From CAVPOO01 sp963707015 (lineage in GTDB: Bacteria; Pseudomonadota; Gammaproteobacteria; Thiohalobacterales; Thiohalobacteraceae): DNA of 64,000 nucleotides. The stretch covers positions 1 through 64,000 of the forward strand of contig CAVPOO010000022.1 of the NCBI GenBank assembly GCA_963707015.1, given 5' to 3'. Under the pieces are notes generated by a model. The model ran no database searches and had not been told where the DNA came from. It saw nothing but the letters and a program-made list of their open reading frames with translations. Both the position numbers and the translations under genes were made by a program. How positions within the stretch are numbered: position 1 is the stretch's first letter; each line of letters starts with the position of its first letter. Shown here piece by piece: positions 26,430 through 35,872 of this stretch.

Positions 26430-26696
26430 ATGAAACAGCCAGCAAATCCGTTTCATCCGGGAGAAATCCTGCTGGAAGAATTTCTTCAACCTGCGGGCAT
26501 TACGCAAACAGCATTCGCCAAGAAGCTCGGTTGGACCCGTGCGCGTTTGAATGAACTTGTCCGTGGTAAACGGGGTGTAACAGCCGATGCGGCGCTGGAT
26601 CTGGCCGAAGCGTTGGGGACTTCGCCAAAGCTTTGGCTGAACCTGCAAGGAACTTATGATATTGCGCAGGCAATGAAGAGGCGGGATGTAGCGTAG
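26430..26696 (+). CDS. higA: HigA-type antitoxin (XRE helix-turn-helix)
   Basis: An 88-residue DNA-binding antitoxin. The signature PFHPGEILLEEFLQPAGITQ leads into the helix-turn-helix (TAFAKKLGWTRARLNELVRG), followed by the dimer helices ADAALDLAEALGTSPKLWLN. It should neutralise the upstream HigB and repress the pair. GGAGG lies nine bases before the ATG. Confidence 0.93.
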   Translation: MKQPANPFHPGEILLEEFLQPAGITQTAFAKKLGWTRARLNELVRGKRGVTADAALDLAEALGTSPKLWLNLQGTYDIAQAMKRRDVA

Positions 26697-26764
26697 GCTT
26701 CCAGTATCTTATTTCCAGTGTTCTGATCACTGAATCACGTCTCCTCACAGCATCGATAGGGGCA

Positions 26765-26790
26765 GGGGTCAGGTCTTGCGTTGCAGCATC
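26765..26790 (+). repeat. solo RAYT-element end at a gene truncation point
   Basis: GGGGTCAGGTCTTGCGTTGC is nearly the left end of the deleted RAYT element at 25652 (GGGGTCAGGTCTTGCATTGC). It abuts the point where the following FUSC gene loses its N-terminal membrane segments. Confidence 0.75.
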
Positions 26791-28691
26791 GTTTCGTCGG
26801 GCTGTGCACCTATCTGATGGGCGGGACCAAGCGCCAGTACGTCTGGAACGTCGCGGGCTTCGTCAGCGTGATCATCTGCATGGAATCTGCTCAGGCGACC
26901 GAGCACGCCTTCGATATTGCCGTGTTACGTGCCCTGGAGACAGGCCTGGGCATTCTTTCCTATACCCTGGTTACGGTCCTGCTGTGGCCGGCCAGTGCGG
27001 CGGACGACCTGGATACGCCAGGTCACCGCCTCGTCTCTACCCAGCACCAGCTGTACCTGCGCTATCTCAAGCTGCTCGCCGGCGACGAGGCCGCCGAAGA
27101 TACCCGCGCCCTGCGAATGCAGGGGCTGCAGCAGCTCAACCAGTTCAGTCAGGCGCTGGCCGGAGCGCGAACGTCCAGCTACGCGGTCTGGGAGGCGCGT
27201 CGGCAATGGGGTCGGTTCCATGCCGGTTCCCAGCAGGTGACGGAGACGCTGGAGCGCTGGCGGGAGAGTTTCAGCGAGGTCCAGGACCTCGATCTGAAGC
27301 TGTTGATGCCCGATCTCCCTGATCTCGCCGAGGAGCTGGACGGGCGCTTCGCGCAGATCGAACGCATGCTGGATGGGCAGGCACCGGAGCGATTTCCGAA
27401 ACCTTCCGAACTGTCCCTGAACATGGACGCAGTGCGCGCACTGTCGCACTTCCAGAAGGCGGCGCTGGCGATTTCACGGGCGCAGCTTCGGCACCTCGAA
27501 TCCCTGACACGCCTACTGTTCGAGACGCTTGCCGATATCAAGGGCTTGGTGCCTTCACGCCGGCATGAGGCCGAACCGGTCACCCCCGCAACGGGTGCGG
27601 TGCTGGATGTGGACCGGCTCGTGGCCTCTGTCAGGGTGATGGCGGGGCTGTGGATAGCCTATCTGCTGTGGCTCTACGTCGAAGTGCCCGGAGGCGTCGG
27701 CGTCGTTGTCCTGTCGGGGTCCCTGGGCATGGCGCTGGCCACGCACGCCCAGATCCCCATGCACCTGTTGTTCAAACCGCTAGCCGTCTCCTTCGTGTTT
27801 GCCAGTATGCTCTATCTGTTCCTGATGCCGCAGCTGTCGAGCTTCGCCGAGCTCGGGTTTCTGATCTTCGCTCTGACCTTCGCCATCTGCTTCCTGTTCT
27901 ACGCACCGCAGCACATGCTTGGACGGGTGGCTGGGCTAGTCATGTTCCTGATGATTGCGGGTATCACGAACCAGCAGAGCTACAGCTTTCTGTCTCTCGC
28001 CAATACCGCTCTCATGTTTCCGGTGGTCTTCGCGGTCCTGGCGTGCGCTGCTCACATTCCCGTGTCGTCCAAACCGGAGCAGGCCTTTGTGCGGCTGCTG
28101 CGCCGTTTTTTCCGCCGTTGTGAATATCTGACAGCCACTCCGCTCTGGGATCCGGGCCGGGCGCCCACGCGACTTGACCGGTGGCGCAAGGCCTTCCATG
28201 CCAGGCAGGTCGCGACGCTGCCGCAAGAGTTCGCCCTGTGGGCAAGAGCGATTGACCGCAGACTGCTGCCCGGTACCACGACCGATCAGGTGCAGGTCCT
28301 GACCCCGGATATCCAGGCCCTCAGCTACCGGATGCAGGAAATACTCGAAGCGAGAGCTGCCGTGCGGGCTGCGGCGCTGGCGAAAGAAGTGCGCAGCGAA
28401 ATCGATGCCTGGCGCGCCGGTTTGCAGCAGGTGTTCGGAAGTCTCGCGCTCGATCCCGGGACCGCCGATCATGCGGGCTCCCGGGCGCGGCTGGATGCAA
28501 AGCTCCAACGCCTCGAGGAGCGGCTCGAAAACGAACTCGGCAAGGCGGACCGGGGCAGTGTTTCGGTAGAGGAGGCTGAAAACAGCTATCGCCTGCTGGG
28601 TGCCCATCGGGGGCTCTCCGAGGCCCTGATCAATTTTTCGCAGCGGGTGGGTGTTATTGATTGGCCGCGTCGGGGTGAGGCTCGCTTTTAG
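26781..28691 (+). pseudogene. FUSC-family efflux protein, N-terminally truncated
   Basis: The open frame encodes most of a fusaric-acid-resistance (FUSC/AaeB-like) inner-membrane protein: LCTYLMGGTKRQYVWNVAGF, a coiled cytoplasmic region (about residues 90-260), a second membrane block (residues about 275-430, with MPQLSSFAELGFLIFALTFA) and a second cytoplasmic domain to residue 636. The first two or three membrane helices that normally precede CTYLMGG are absent; instead the DNA is the RAYT-element end at 26765. The apparent TTG start has no ribosome binding site. An AaeA-like partner lies at 29450, with the remains of another FUSC gene between. The protein is probably non-functional. Confidence 0.75.
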
Positions 28692-28699
28692 CGAGGTAG

Positions 28700-29453
28700 C
28701 GTTAAAGCGAGGGAGCGTTAACATGAATTCGCCTGGCTCGTGCCAGACTCGCGCGGGCAGGATCATGCCGAACAGCCGCGAGCCGTTCGCGTAGCCCTCG
28801 ATATTCGGGTTGTATCTCAAAGCGATCTCCGGCGTGCGGGATGAGCGCAGCGCAGAGCGACTCCGCGCCGAGCTCACGGGGCACATGACCGGCCTGGGTG
28901 AGCGACTGGAAGGCGCGGTGTACGACAGTGACGAGATCTGGGAGGTACGCCATCCCTGGCGCCGCTGCCTCGATGAGCTGGAGACCCGCTTTGCCGCGAT
29001 CGAAGCTATGCTGGCACGGCAGTCGCCGCGACAGGAACCCGGCGTTGTCGACTTGCGGCTGGACCGCGAACAGCTACGCGCGCGCTCTCATTTCCAGCGG
29101 GCAGCGGTCCGGCTGGCGTTCTGCTCTTGCCTATCATACTGGGTTCGCTCTTTGCGGGCAGCCTGTACCTGTTCGTGATGCCACATCTGTCCGGTTTCGG
29201 GCAACTGGGCGTAATGATCTTTGTGGCGACTTTCCTTATCGGCTATGTGTTTCACCGGCCACAAGCCGTCCTGGCGAAGAGCATGGGGCTGTGTATGCTG
29301 GTCATCGTCGTTGGCGTCGAGAATCAGCAGAGCTACAACTTTCTTTACTTCGCCAACTGGTTTATCGCTGGAATACTCTTCGTGCTGGCGCTCATGGTGG
29401 CCTGGCGATTTCCAATCTCCTTCCGGCCCGAGGACCGCTTTATCCCATCATGA
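28700..29453 (+). pseudogene. second FUSC-family gene, internally deleted
   Basis: From about 28800 one frame reads RAELTGHMTGLGERLEGAVY ... LDELETRFAAIEAMLARQSP, typical of the FUSC cytoplasmic region. Near 29125 the frame changes and the start of the membrane block is missing. The second frame then continues LPIILGSLFAGSLYLFVMPH and ENQQSYNFLYFANW to a stop at 29451-29453. The bases before 28800 show no clear start. The stop overlaps the ATG of the AaeA-like gene, so the original gene was the translational partner of that one. Confidence 0.7.
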
Positions 29454-30380
29454 AAAAGCTAACTGAGCTGATGAAATATCTGCTGACTGCCGCCGTCGTT
29501 GCGACCGCCGTGGCGGCGGCCGCCTGGAAGTACTGGGATTACATCGTCAACCCCTGGACACGCGACGGCCAGGTGCGCGCGCAGGTCATTCAGATCACAC
29601 CGAGTGTCGGGGCCAATCGTCGACTTGCCGATCAAGGACAACCAGTTGGTCAAGACCGGGGAACTCCTCTTCAAGATCGATCCCCGCACCTTTCAGGCTG
29701 CGGTCGCTCAAGCCCAGGCAGAGCTGCAACAAGCCCAGGTTGAGGCAGACAATGCAAAGGAAGAGGCAGACCGTGACCGGACTATCATGAAAAAGGATCC
29801 GGGCGCGGTGTCACAACAGGCGCTGGAACGAAAGGAAAATGCACAGCGCCGCGCGGAAGCCGCGGTGGAGGGTGCCAAGGCGAAGCTGACGCAGGGAGAA
29901 TTGGACCTCGAATTCACCCAGGTCATGGCTCCGGTGGACGGCTATGTCACTAACCTGAACCTGCGATTAGGCAGCCAGGCGGTTACGAATCAGCCCGCGC
30001 TGGCACTGGTTGATGTCAACAGTTTCTGGGTGCACGGCTACTTCAGGGAGAATCATATCGAGGGCATTGGCCGAGGCGATCGGGCGGTCGTCACGCTCAT
30101 GAGTTACCCGGATCGTCCCCTGGAAGGGCGGGTTGACAGCCTGGGGTGGGGCATTGCGCAGCAGGATGGCAGCACCGGCGAAAACCTGTTGCCCAACATC
30201 AGTCCGACCTTTCAGTGGATCCGTCTCGCCCAGCGTGTGCCGGTGCGTATCCATCTGCTTGACCTGCCAGAGGATATTGAATTGCGCGTGGGCACAACCG
30301 CGTCCGTGATGGTCATGACCGGCGAGACTGGCGACAGTGCCGTAAAGCCGGTACCGGCGCTGGCCAGCCCGCTGCAATAA
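29450..30380 (+). pseudogene. HlyD/AaeA-type membrane fusion protein, frameshifted
   Basis: ATG 29450 (MKKLTELMKYLLTAAVVATA) opens a periplasmic adaptor subunit: an N-terminal membrane anchor, the WTRDGQVRAQVIQITPSV biotinyl-lipoyl start, a hairpin of helices rich in Gln, Ala and Glu (about 100-170) and a barrel domain ending with VGTTASVMVMTGE. The frame breaks near 29610: ITP is followed by one extra base before VSGPIVDLPIKDNQLVKTGE, which continues open from 29499 to 30380. With the base removed the protein would be about 309 residues, normal for AaeA/EmrA relatives. The gene is either inactivated or carries a read error. Confidence 0.8.
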
Positions 30381-30442
30381 GAGTAGAGCGTGACCGTGGG
30401 CCTGTTCAGGGCGTCTATGCGTAACGGTGGAGGTAATGGCTC

Positions 30443-31195
30443 GTGACTCAGCATTTGTGTGACTCGGAGTTCCCCTGGTGCCCGACAGATGCGCGCGCCG
30501 GCGACTTCTACAAGCTTCGGGTGAAAGACCTCTCGCCCACCCAGTTCGCGGTGGGTAAGGCGGAAGTGGCGGTTCGCACCGGGCGCATGCGCAAGAAGTT
30601 CACGAAAGACCCGGGGCTGCTGCACGATTATCTTCGCGTGAGACCGGTGCCTGTGGTGGTGCGGGGTGAGAAGTTCTACCTGGTCGATCACCACCATCTG
30701 GTGCGCGCCCTGTACGACGCCCTGCACGAGGCGCGCGGCAAAGACATCTGCGTGTACGTCAAGGTGATGGGAAACGCCAGTACCCTGGAGGAAGTCTACT
30801 TCTGGAAGAGCATGCACCAGCGGAACTGGGTGTATGTGTTCGATCGCGCCGGTGGCGGGCCGCAGCAGCCGCAAACACTTCCCGGGCACATCAAGGATCT
30901 GGACTTTGATCCGTACCGGAGCCTGGCCTGGATTGTCCGCGAGCAGCACGGCTACATCAAAAACGATGCCCCGTTCTCGGAATTCAAATGGGCGAACTTC
31001 TTCCGGACCCGCATCCTGCTGGACCACGACATACTCGCGGGCAGGCACACCTTCGATGATTTCGCCTTTGAGGTAGACGAGCACGGTGGGTTGGAACTGA
31101 CCGACGACGGCAAAGAAGTGATAGACGAAGCCCTGTTCCTCGCCGCCAGCGAGGAGGCGCGGGGACTGCCCGGCTTTAGAGGGCCGATGTCTTGA
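30443..31195 (+). CDS. ParB/sulfiredoxin-fold (ParB-like nuclease) protein
   Basis: A 250-residue protein starting at GTG 30443, nine bases after GGAGG. Residues about 25-95 look like the ParB/Srx N-terminal domain (KLRVKDLSPTQFAVGKAEVA, then RPVPVVVRGEKFYLVDHHHL, where GE-K-LVDHHH is the expected nucleotide-binding/catalytic loop). The C-terminal part (residues 95-250) corresponds to the ParBc_2-type single-domain proteins seen in many proteobacteria, not to chromosome-segregation ParB. It lies between the AaeA-like gene and a truncated sulfate-permease gene and is probably co-transcribed with the latter (ten-base gap). Function unknown. Confidence 0.75.
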   Translation: MTQHLCDSEFPWCPTDARAGDFYKLRVKDLSPTQFAVGKAEVAVRTGRMRKKFTKDPGLLHDYLRVRPVPVVVRGEKFYLVDHHHLVRALYDALHEARGKDICVYVKVMGNASTLEEVYFWKSMHQRNWVYVFDRAGGGPQQPQTLPGHIKDLDFDPYRSLAWIVREQHGYIKNDAPFSEFKWANFFRTRILLDHDILAGRHTFDDFAFEVDEHGGLELTDDGKEVIDEALFLAASEEARGLPGFRGPMS

Positions 31196-31205
31196 GGGGG
31201 AAGCC

Positions 31206-31790
31206 ATGACAACACAAGGCGCCAGATCCGGGAGTTTCCGCCTGCCGATATTGCAGGGGGTGCTACCGATAAGCGTCGGACAGATCCCGGCCGAGCTTAT
31301 CGCCGGCATCACCCTGGCTGCGCTCGCCGTTCCTGAGGTGATGGGCTACACCAAGATCTCCGGTACTCCGGTGATCACGGGTCTGTATACGATTCTGATC
31401 CCGATGGCTCTGTTCGCGCTGTTCGGTTCCTCTCGACACCTGGTGGTGGGTGCCGATTCAGCGACCGCGGCGATTCTCGCCGCCGGGCTGTTGGGGCTGG
31501 CGGCCACCGGCTCGGACGAGTATGTGGCGCTGGCCGCAGTGCTTGCCTTCATGGCTGCGGGCTTTCTCATTTTGGCGAGGCTTATTGGCCTGGGATTCAT
31601 GGCCGACTTCCTCTCGCGCACAGTGCTGATCGGCTTCCTGACCGGGGTTGGTATCCAGGTCGCGCTGGGGGAGATCTCCGGCATGCTGGGTCTTAAACGG
31701 GGAGGGCACGGTACCTTACAGAAAATCTGGAGTGACATCCAGCAGATCGAGCAGGTCAACTTCTACGCGCTGGCGACTCGCGCGCCATGG
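31206..31790 (+). pseudogene. SulP-family permease, N-terminal fragment
   Basis: The first 195 codons are a SulP anion transporter: VGQIPAELIAGITLAALAVP, EVMGYTKISGTPVITGLYT and GADSATAAILAAGLLGLAA are the conserved first membrane helices. After QIEQVNFYALATRA (about 31780) the similarity ends, and the frame continues as noise to 31982. The remaining membrane helices and the STAS domain are gone. The break coincides with the start of an unrelated channel sequence, so this is a deletion junction. GAGGGGGAAG precedes the ATG. Confidence 0.8.
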
Positions 31791-32106
31791 CCCTCACCGC
31801 CACGACTTAGGCAGAGCCATCTCGGTCTCGCTGTTCACGGCCTGGATGTTTATCGGCGTCGTTTCCGAGGTGCTGCTCTGGGCGCTGTTCTACCTGCACA
31901 ATCCCGAGATAACCACGCTTCCGGATCTGGAGACGGCGCTGTACTTCTCGATGGTAACCTTCACCAGCGTCGGCTATGGTGACGTGGTGCTCACCGGGCC
32001 CTGGCGCATCCTGGCCTCGATTCAGGCCGCCAATGGGGTGATCATCTTTGGCTGGACCACTGCGCTCATCTTCTATCACATACAAACTGTGTACACGCGA
32101 AAGTGA
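31791..32106 (+). pseudogene. two-TM potassium-channel protein, 5' end lost
   Basis: In the frame that ends at 32106 the sequence reads ISVSLFTAWMFIGVVSEVLL (first helix), ALYFSMVTFTSVGYGDVVL (pore loop with the TSVGYGD selectivity filter) and a second helix ASIQAANGVIIFGWTTALIF. This is an Ion_trans_2-type K+ channel of a small, uncharacterised class. The N-terminus before the first helix runs straight into the SulP fragment in another frame, with no start codon or ribosome binding site. The pore itself is intact, so the gene was probably functional before the deletion. Confidence 0.75.
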
Positions 32107-32389
32107 CGTGGCCTACCATTCATCCCCCTGCCTGGTCAGGCCTTGCGAGGTATCAAGCGGTCAGAGCACTTGACCACGTTCAAACCAACCGCCGCGATGG
32201 CGAACCCGCTCGTTCTGCTTTCGAGCCGATCTCGATACGGCGCATGCACAGAGTCTGATTGACATACCCAGAAATGTGACGTTACGGTTTATGCCGTCGA
32301 TGACAGAATGCCTGCCAGTCTGTTTCGCGACCAACCTCCAAAGGCCCAAGTGAGTTAGGTGTCGGGGCTCTCGCTTTAGATTGACCCGT

Positions 32390-32893
32390 TCACGCTGAGT
32401 GCTCGACCGTCTCGAACTTGTCGAGTTTGGCCAAGAAGGTGCGGTGGTCGATGTAATGGGTCCCATCGCACGAAAACGACATGTTGATCATGCCGTTGAT
32501 CAGATTGACCGCGGCATTGCGCAGATAGATGGTCTCGTCGGTAAGCCGCAGCCGCTTGAACTCCTTGAGGATGCGCTCGATTTGCGGCCCATCGATCAGC
32601 GGGGTGCGTCCGGCGTAGTCTGAACTCGGGAAGCGGTCAAGAAAACCCTCCTCGAGTACCTCTTCGCGCACGAACTTCTCATAACAGAACGGATCGCGCG
32701 CAAACCAGCAGGTCAGCTGACTGGACGAGTAATGGATCTTGCTGTGGAAGACGCCTTTGCGCTCAAGTAAGGTGCGTACGATGTCGTGCACCCGATCGAT
32801 AGAGGTGTCGAAAAGGCTCTCTATGCGCCGCTGCTCGAACAGAAACGCGCGCACCGACGGGTCACCCTTGATCTGCAACCATCTTTGCGGCAT
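32390..32893 (-). CDS. conserved-looking protein of unknown function (167 aa)
   Basis: I do not recognise this family. The protein is soluble and mixed alpha/beta, with aromatic and charged segments such as SIDRVHDIVRTLLERKGVFH and NAAVNLINGMINMSFSCDGT. There is no signal peptide or membrane helix. AGAGGGAG lies eight bases before ATG 32893. The last third is duplicated at 35806-35937 as part of a chimeric mini-gene, and that copy retains most residues, which suggests the frame was real and conserved. It follows the BI-1 and HPF-like genes on the same strand and may belong with them. Confidence 0.6.
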   Translation of the reverse strand: MPQRWLQIKGDPSVRAFLFEQRRIESLFDTSIDRVHDIVRTLLERKGVFHSKIHYSSSQLTCWFARDPFCYEKFVREEVLEEGFLDRFPSSDYAGRTPLIDGPQIERILKEFKRLRLTDETIYLRNAAVNLINGMINMSFSCDGTHYIDHRTFLAKLDKFETVEHSA

Positions 32894-33051
32894 ACCATTA
32901 CTCCCTCTAGTGGTTCCTGGATAAGGTTCGCGCTGTCACCAGCCCGCCGCAGTGGCTTGACCAAGCCGCTGCGCAGCACAGCGTCGGCAGTGCCGACGCT
33001 GTGCGACCATCGGGCGCAAGGCGCCTGGTGGCTTCGAGCCGCATCGGCGCG

Positions 33052-33721
33052 CTACTCCTGGTTGGTGAACACGCCGAGCAGATGCAACAGGCTGGCGAAC
33101 AGGTTGTATATTGCCACATACAGCGTCACGGTTGCCATGACGTAGTTGGTCTCGCCGCCGTGGATGATGTTGCTGGTCTCGTAAAGGATGAGCCCAGCCA
33201 TCAGCAGCACGAACATGGCCGATACCGCGAGCGCCAGCCCGGACAGTTCGAAGAAATAGGCACCCAGCCCACCGAAAAATGCCACCAAGATACCCACCAT
33301 GAGGAAGCTTCCCATGAAGCTGAAGTCCTTGCGGCTGACCAGGGCATAGCCCGACAGGGCAAGGAACGTCACGCCCGTACCGGCGAGCGCCATCATCACG
33401 AGCTGTGGACCGTTCGGCAGGCTGAGATAGGCGTTGAGCAAGGGGCCGAGGGTATAGCCCATGAAGCCAGTCAGGGCGAACACCATGGCCAGGCCGAGGC
33501 CGCTGTTGCGGAATCGGGCCGTCAGGAACAACAGGCCGAAGTAGCCCAGCAGCGTCAGCCACACCCCCGGATGGGGCAACTGCAGCGCCATCGAAACACC
33601 AGCGGTAACCGCGCTGAACAGCAGAGTCAAGGCCAGCAGGAAATAGGTGTTCGCGCAATATCCGGTTGCTGGCAATGACGCCAGTCTGAGTGCGGACGAC
33701 ATCGCTTGGATAGGTGTTCAT
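33052..33721 (-). pseudogene. Bax inhibitor-1/YccA-family membrane protein, frameshifted near the N-terminus
   Basis: ATG 33721 overlaps the stop of the upstream HPF-like gene (ATGA), has GGAGGT eight bases ahead, and encodes MNTYPSDVVRTQTGVIASNR ILR, the usual start of YccA-type proteins. One extra G near 33657 shifts the frame. After it the protein continues NTYFLLALTLLFSAVTAGVS through about seven membrane helices, with SFMGSFLMVGILVAFFGGLG and ILYETSNIIHGGETNYVMAT, to the stop at 33052. A shorter start at ATG 33702 would give 216 residues but replaces the true N-terminus with unrelated residues. BI-1 proteins modulate stress and ion leak in membranes. Either decayed or a sequencing indel. 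Confidence 0.8.
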
Positions 33722-34137
33722 CTTATGCGTACCTCCAGGTTCCTCAATAGATCTATGGATTCGTTACGCGACCATGTGGTCACAGCTCGGCCAGCCGGCG
33801 ATGCGCCTGCATAGCCGCGCGTTCCACTCCGGCGAGTACCGTCTTGCGCGAGGCGGCGATTGACGGTGCGTCCCGCGCGCCCGGCGGCGCGATCGATGGC
33901 GGCATACAGGTCCGGCTGAACGTCCTCGACGACGACGGCGGGGAGTCCACCGAGCCTGATCTCGATGAGACAGCGTTTGTCGATGCCACCGCGCGGTCCG
34001 TTGAGGTCCGAAAGCCTCACCACGACACGTCCGATCCGGTTACCACCGCGCGCAAGCGTGAAGCCGAGACGCTTGTGGACATGGTCCTCGATCGCGTCAG
34101 TCATCGGAAAGCCTCGAGAGTGAATTGCAATCAGCAT
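33718..34137 (-). CDS. HPF/RaiA-like ribosome-associated protein
   Basis: A 139-residue protein. ATG 34137 is preferred because AAGGAGG lies eight bases upstream. Residues 1-95 fit the ribosome hibernation fold (beta-alpha-beta-beta-beta-alpha), with VVVRLSDLNGPRGGIDKRC and an end helix YAAIDRAAGRAGRTVNRRLA. This 'HPF/RaiA family' variant differs from the rpoN-linked Hpf. The C-terminal 40 residues are a basic tail without known domain. It is translationally coupled to the BI-1 gene. Its upstream region is duplicated at 35938-36070. Confidence 0.75.
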   Translation of the reverse strand: MLIAIHSRGFPMTDAIEDHVHKRLGFTLARGGNRIGRVVVRLSDLNGPRGGIDKRCLIEIRLGGLPAVVVEDVQPDLYAAIDRAAGRAGRTVNRRLAQDGTRRSGTRGYAGASPAGRAVTTWSRNESIDLLRNLEVRIR

Positions 34138-34392
34138 CGGTTCGTCCTCCTTCTGCAATCATTGACTGAGAGCTATATTTTAGACGCCCGGTCGCAGCGG
34201 ATATATTCGAAATGTAATTATAAAATGTTCGGAAAACTCGAACTGACGGACCACATGGCAAACCCCTCGTGGGAACACTATCCACAAACAGTAGCCGCAG
34301 CTTCGATTGAGAAATCTTCCCGTTTCTCACAGCGGCATAGAAGTTGCCCTGTAGATTGGCGGCCGGTTGGTGCTGACTGTCACCCGATGAGC

Positions 34393-34819
34393 TCAGCGAT
34401 ATCTTGACGTCAAGCTCTCCATCCTCTGCCTTGCAGGCGCCAGCGAATCAGAATCGAAGATGTTGAGTGCCCGCCAGGGGCCGAGCTTTTCACCGTCGAA
34501 TGTGAAACGCATGTTCAATGCGTGCTTGGCATCAAGCTGCAGATCGAGATTGGCCTCGCCTTTGTGATAAACCAGTGTGGCCAGGTGTAGCGAAAGATGC
34601 CCGGAGTTTGGACTGATCTTCGCGTGGGCCGATTCGGCCGCGGACTGTGTGCGATCGAAGGATTGAATATCAACAGCGACTTCGAGATCTACGGCTTTTA
34701 ACCGCTCAACGTCGATGGGCGTGCGGGAAAGGCAATGTGCATGGTACGTATCGTACCATGCACAGTTTGAGGGGGGGCTCGGGAGGCAAGACCCCGTGCC
34801 AAGGCGGTACACTGTCGCC
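34393..34819 (-). other. possible gene remnant of unknown family
   Basis: A minus-strand frame reads naturally from about 34700 down to the stop at 34393 (for example GHLSLHLATLVYHKGEANLD and HALNMRFTFDGEKLGPWRAL), which looks like the C-terminal part of a real protein. There is no plausible start: toward 34760 the frame enters a perfect palindrome. I do not recognise the family. The stretch 34138-34392 to its left holds the HPF-like promoter region. Confidence 0.35.
34736..34764. repeat. perfect 13-bp-arm palindrome
   Basis: TGTGCATGGTACG and its exact complement flank a three-base TAT spacer. It lies 56 bases ahead of the POT-transporter ATG. It may be an operator or a DNA hairpin; there is no T-run, so it is not a classical terminator. 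Confidence 0.8.
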
Positions 34820-35872
34820 ATGCCAGCCTACCGAACCGCGCCGTTTGCCGCTCGCCGTCTGCCGCCCGGTACTCCCTATATCATCGCCAACGAAGGCGCC
34901 GAGCGCTTCAGCTTCTACGGCATGCGGGCAGTCCTGGTGGTCTTCATGACCCGGCACCTGCTCGACGCGAGCGGCGCGCCGGACCTCATGAACGATGAAC
35001 AGGCCAAGGGCTGGTATCACCTTTTCGTGTCGCCGGCAGGCATGGGCTTCGTTCGCGAGGCGCTCAGCCGCACCGGTGCCGCGGTGATCGGCCGTCTGGC
35101 ACTGATATACCTGTTCGTTGCGGTGTTCTGGGCGCTGTTCGACCAGACCGGCTCGGCGTGGGTGTTGCAGGCGCAGCAGATGGACCGCGTGCTGTTCGGC
35201 ATGGAGGTACTGCCGGCGCAGATCCAGGCGGCCAACCCCTTGCTGGTCATGCTGCTGATCCCGCTGTTCGCCTACGTCATTTATCCCGCGCTAGACCGTA
35301 TCTGGCGTCTGACTGAATTGCGCAAGATCGGTGTCGGTCTGTTCCTCACGGTGCTGGCCTTTGCGATTCCCACCTGGGTCCAGCAGCAAATCGACCTGGG
35401 CGCCACGCCCTCCATCGCCTGGCAGCTGCTGGCGTACCTGGTGCTGACCTCAGCCGAGGTGATGGTATCGATCACCTGCCTGGAGTTTTCCTACACCCAG
35501 GCGCCGCGCACCATGAAGTCCTTCGTCATGGCGTTTTTCATGCTGTCGATTGCGGCGGGCAACCTGTTCACCAGCGCGGTGAATTTTTTCATTCACAACG
35601 CGGATGGCAGCAGCAGCCTGGGAGGCGCAGATTACTACCTGTTCTTCACGCTCACCATGCTGATCACCGCGGCGTTGTTCGTACTCGTTGCGCGGTTCTA
35701 CAAGGGCGATACCTATCTGCACGAGGAAATCCCCGAAGCCGCCGCAGGCAGCGAATCCTCGCCTCCACGGCGTTTTTTTTCCTCAGCCCGTTTCTGGATC
35801 CAGGATCAAGCCGACTGTTCGATCGTCTCGAACTTGTCGAGTTTGGCGAAGAATGTACCGTGCTCGATGTAA
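34820..35872 (+). pseudogene. POT/PTR-family peptide transporter with in-frame internal deletion
   Basis: The 350-residue frame starts like a proton-dependent oligopeptide transporter (GTPYIIANEGAERFSFYGMR, then MNDEQAKGWYHLFV) and then jumps straight to PAGMGFVREALSRTGAAVIG and IYLFVAVFWALFDQTGSAWV, the start of the second half. About 130-170 residues (helices 3-6 and the central loop) are missing without breaking the frame. The C-terminal membrane segments follow to about residue 320. The last 30 residues run antisense through a duplicated fragment (35806-35937), so the normal C-terminus is also lost. It cannot form the 12-helix transporter; type and direction of the original gene are clear. 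Confidence 0.8.

Noticed and set aside
27936..28886. Long minus-strand frame across the FUSC genes
   Set aside because: Antisense to well-conserved FUSC residues for most of its length. A natural-looking segment near 28740-28830 (NIEGYANGSRLFGMILPARV) is too short to assign.
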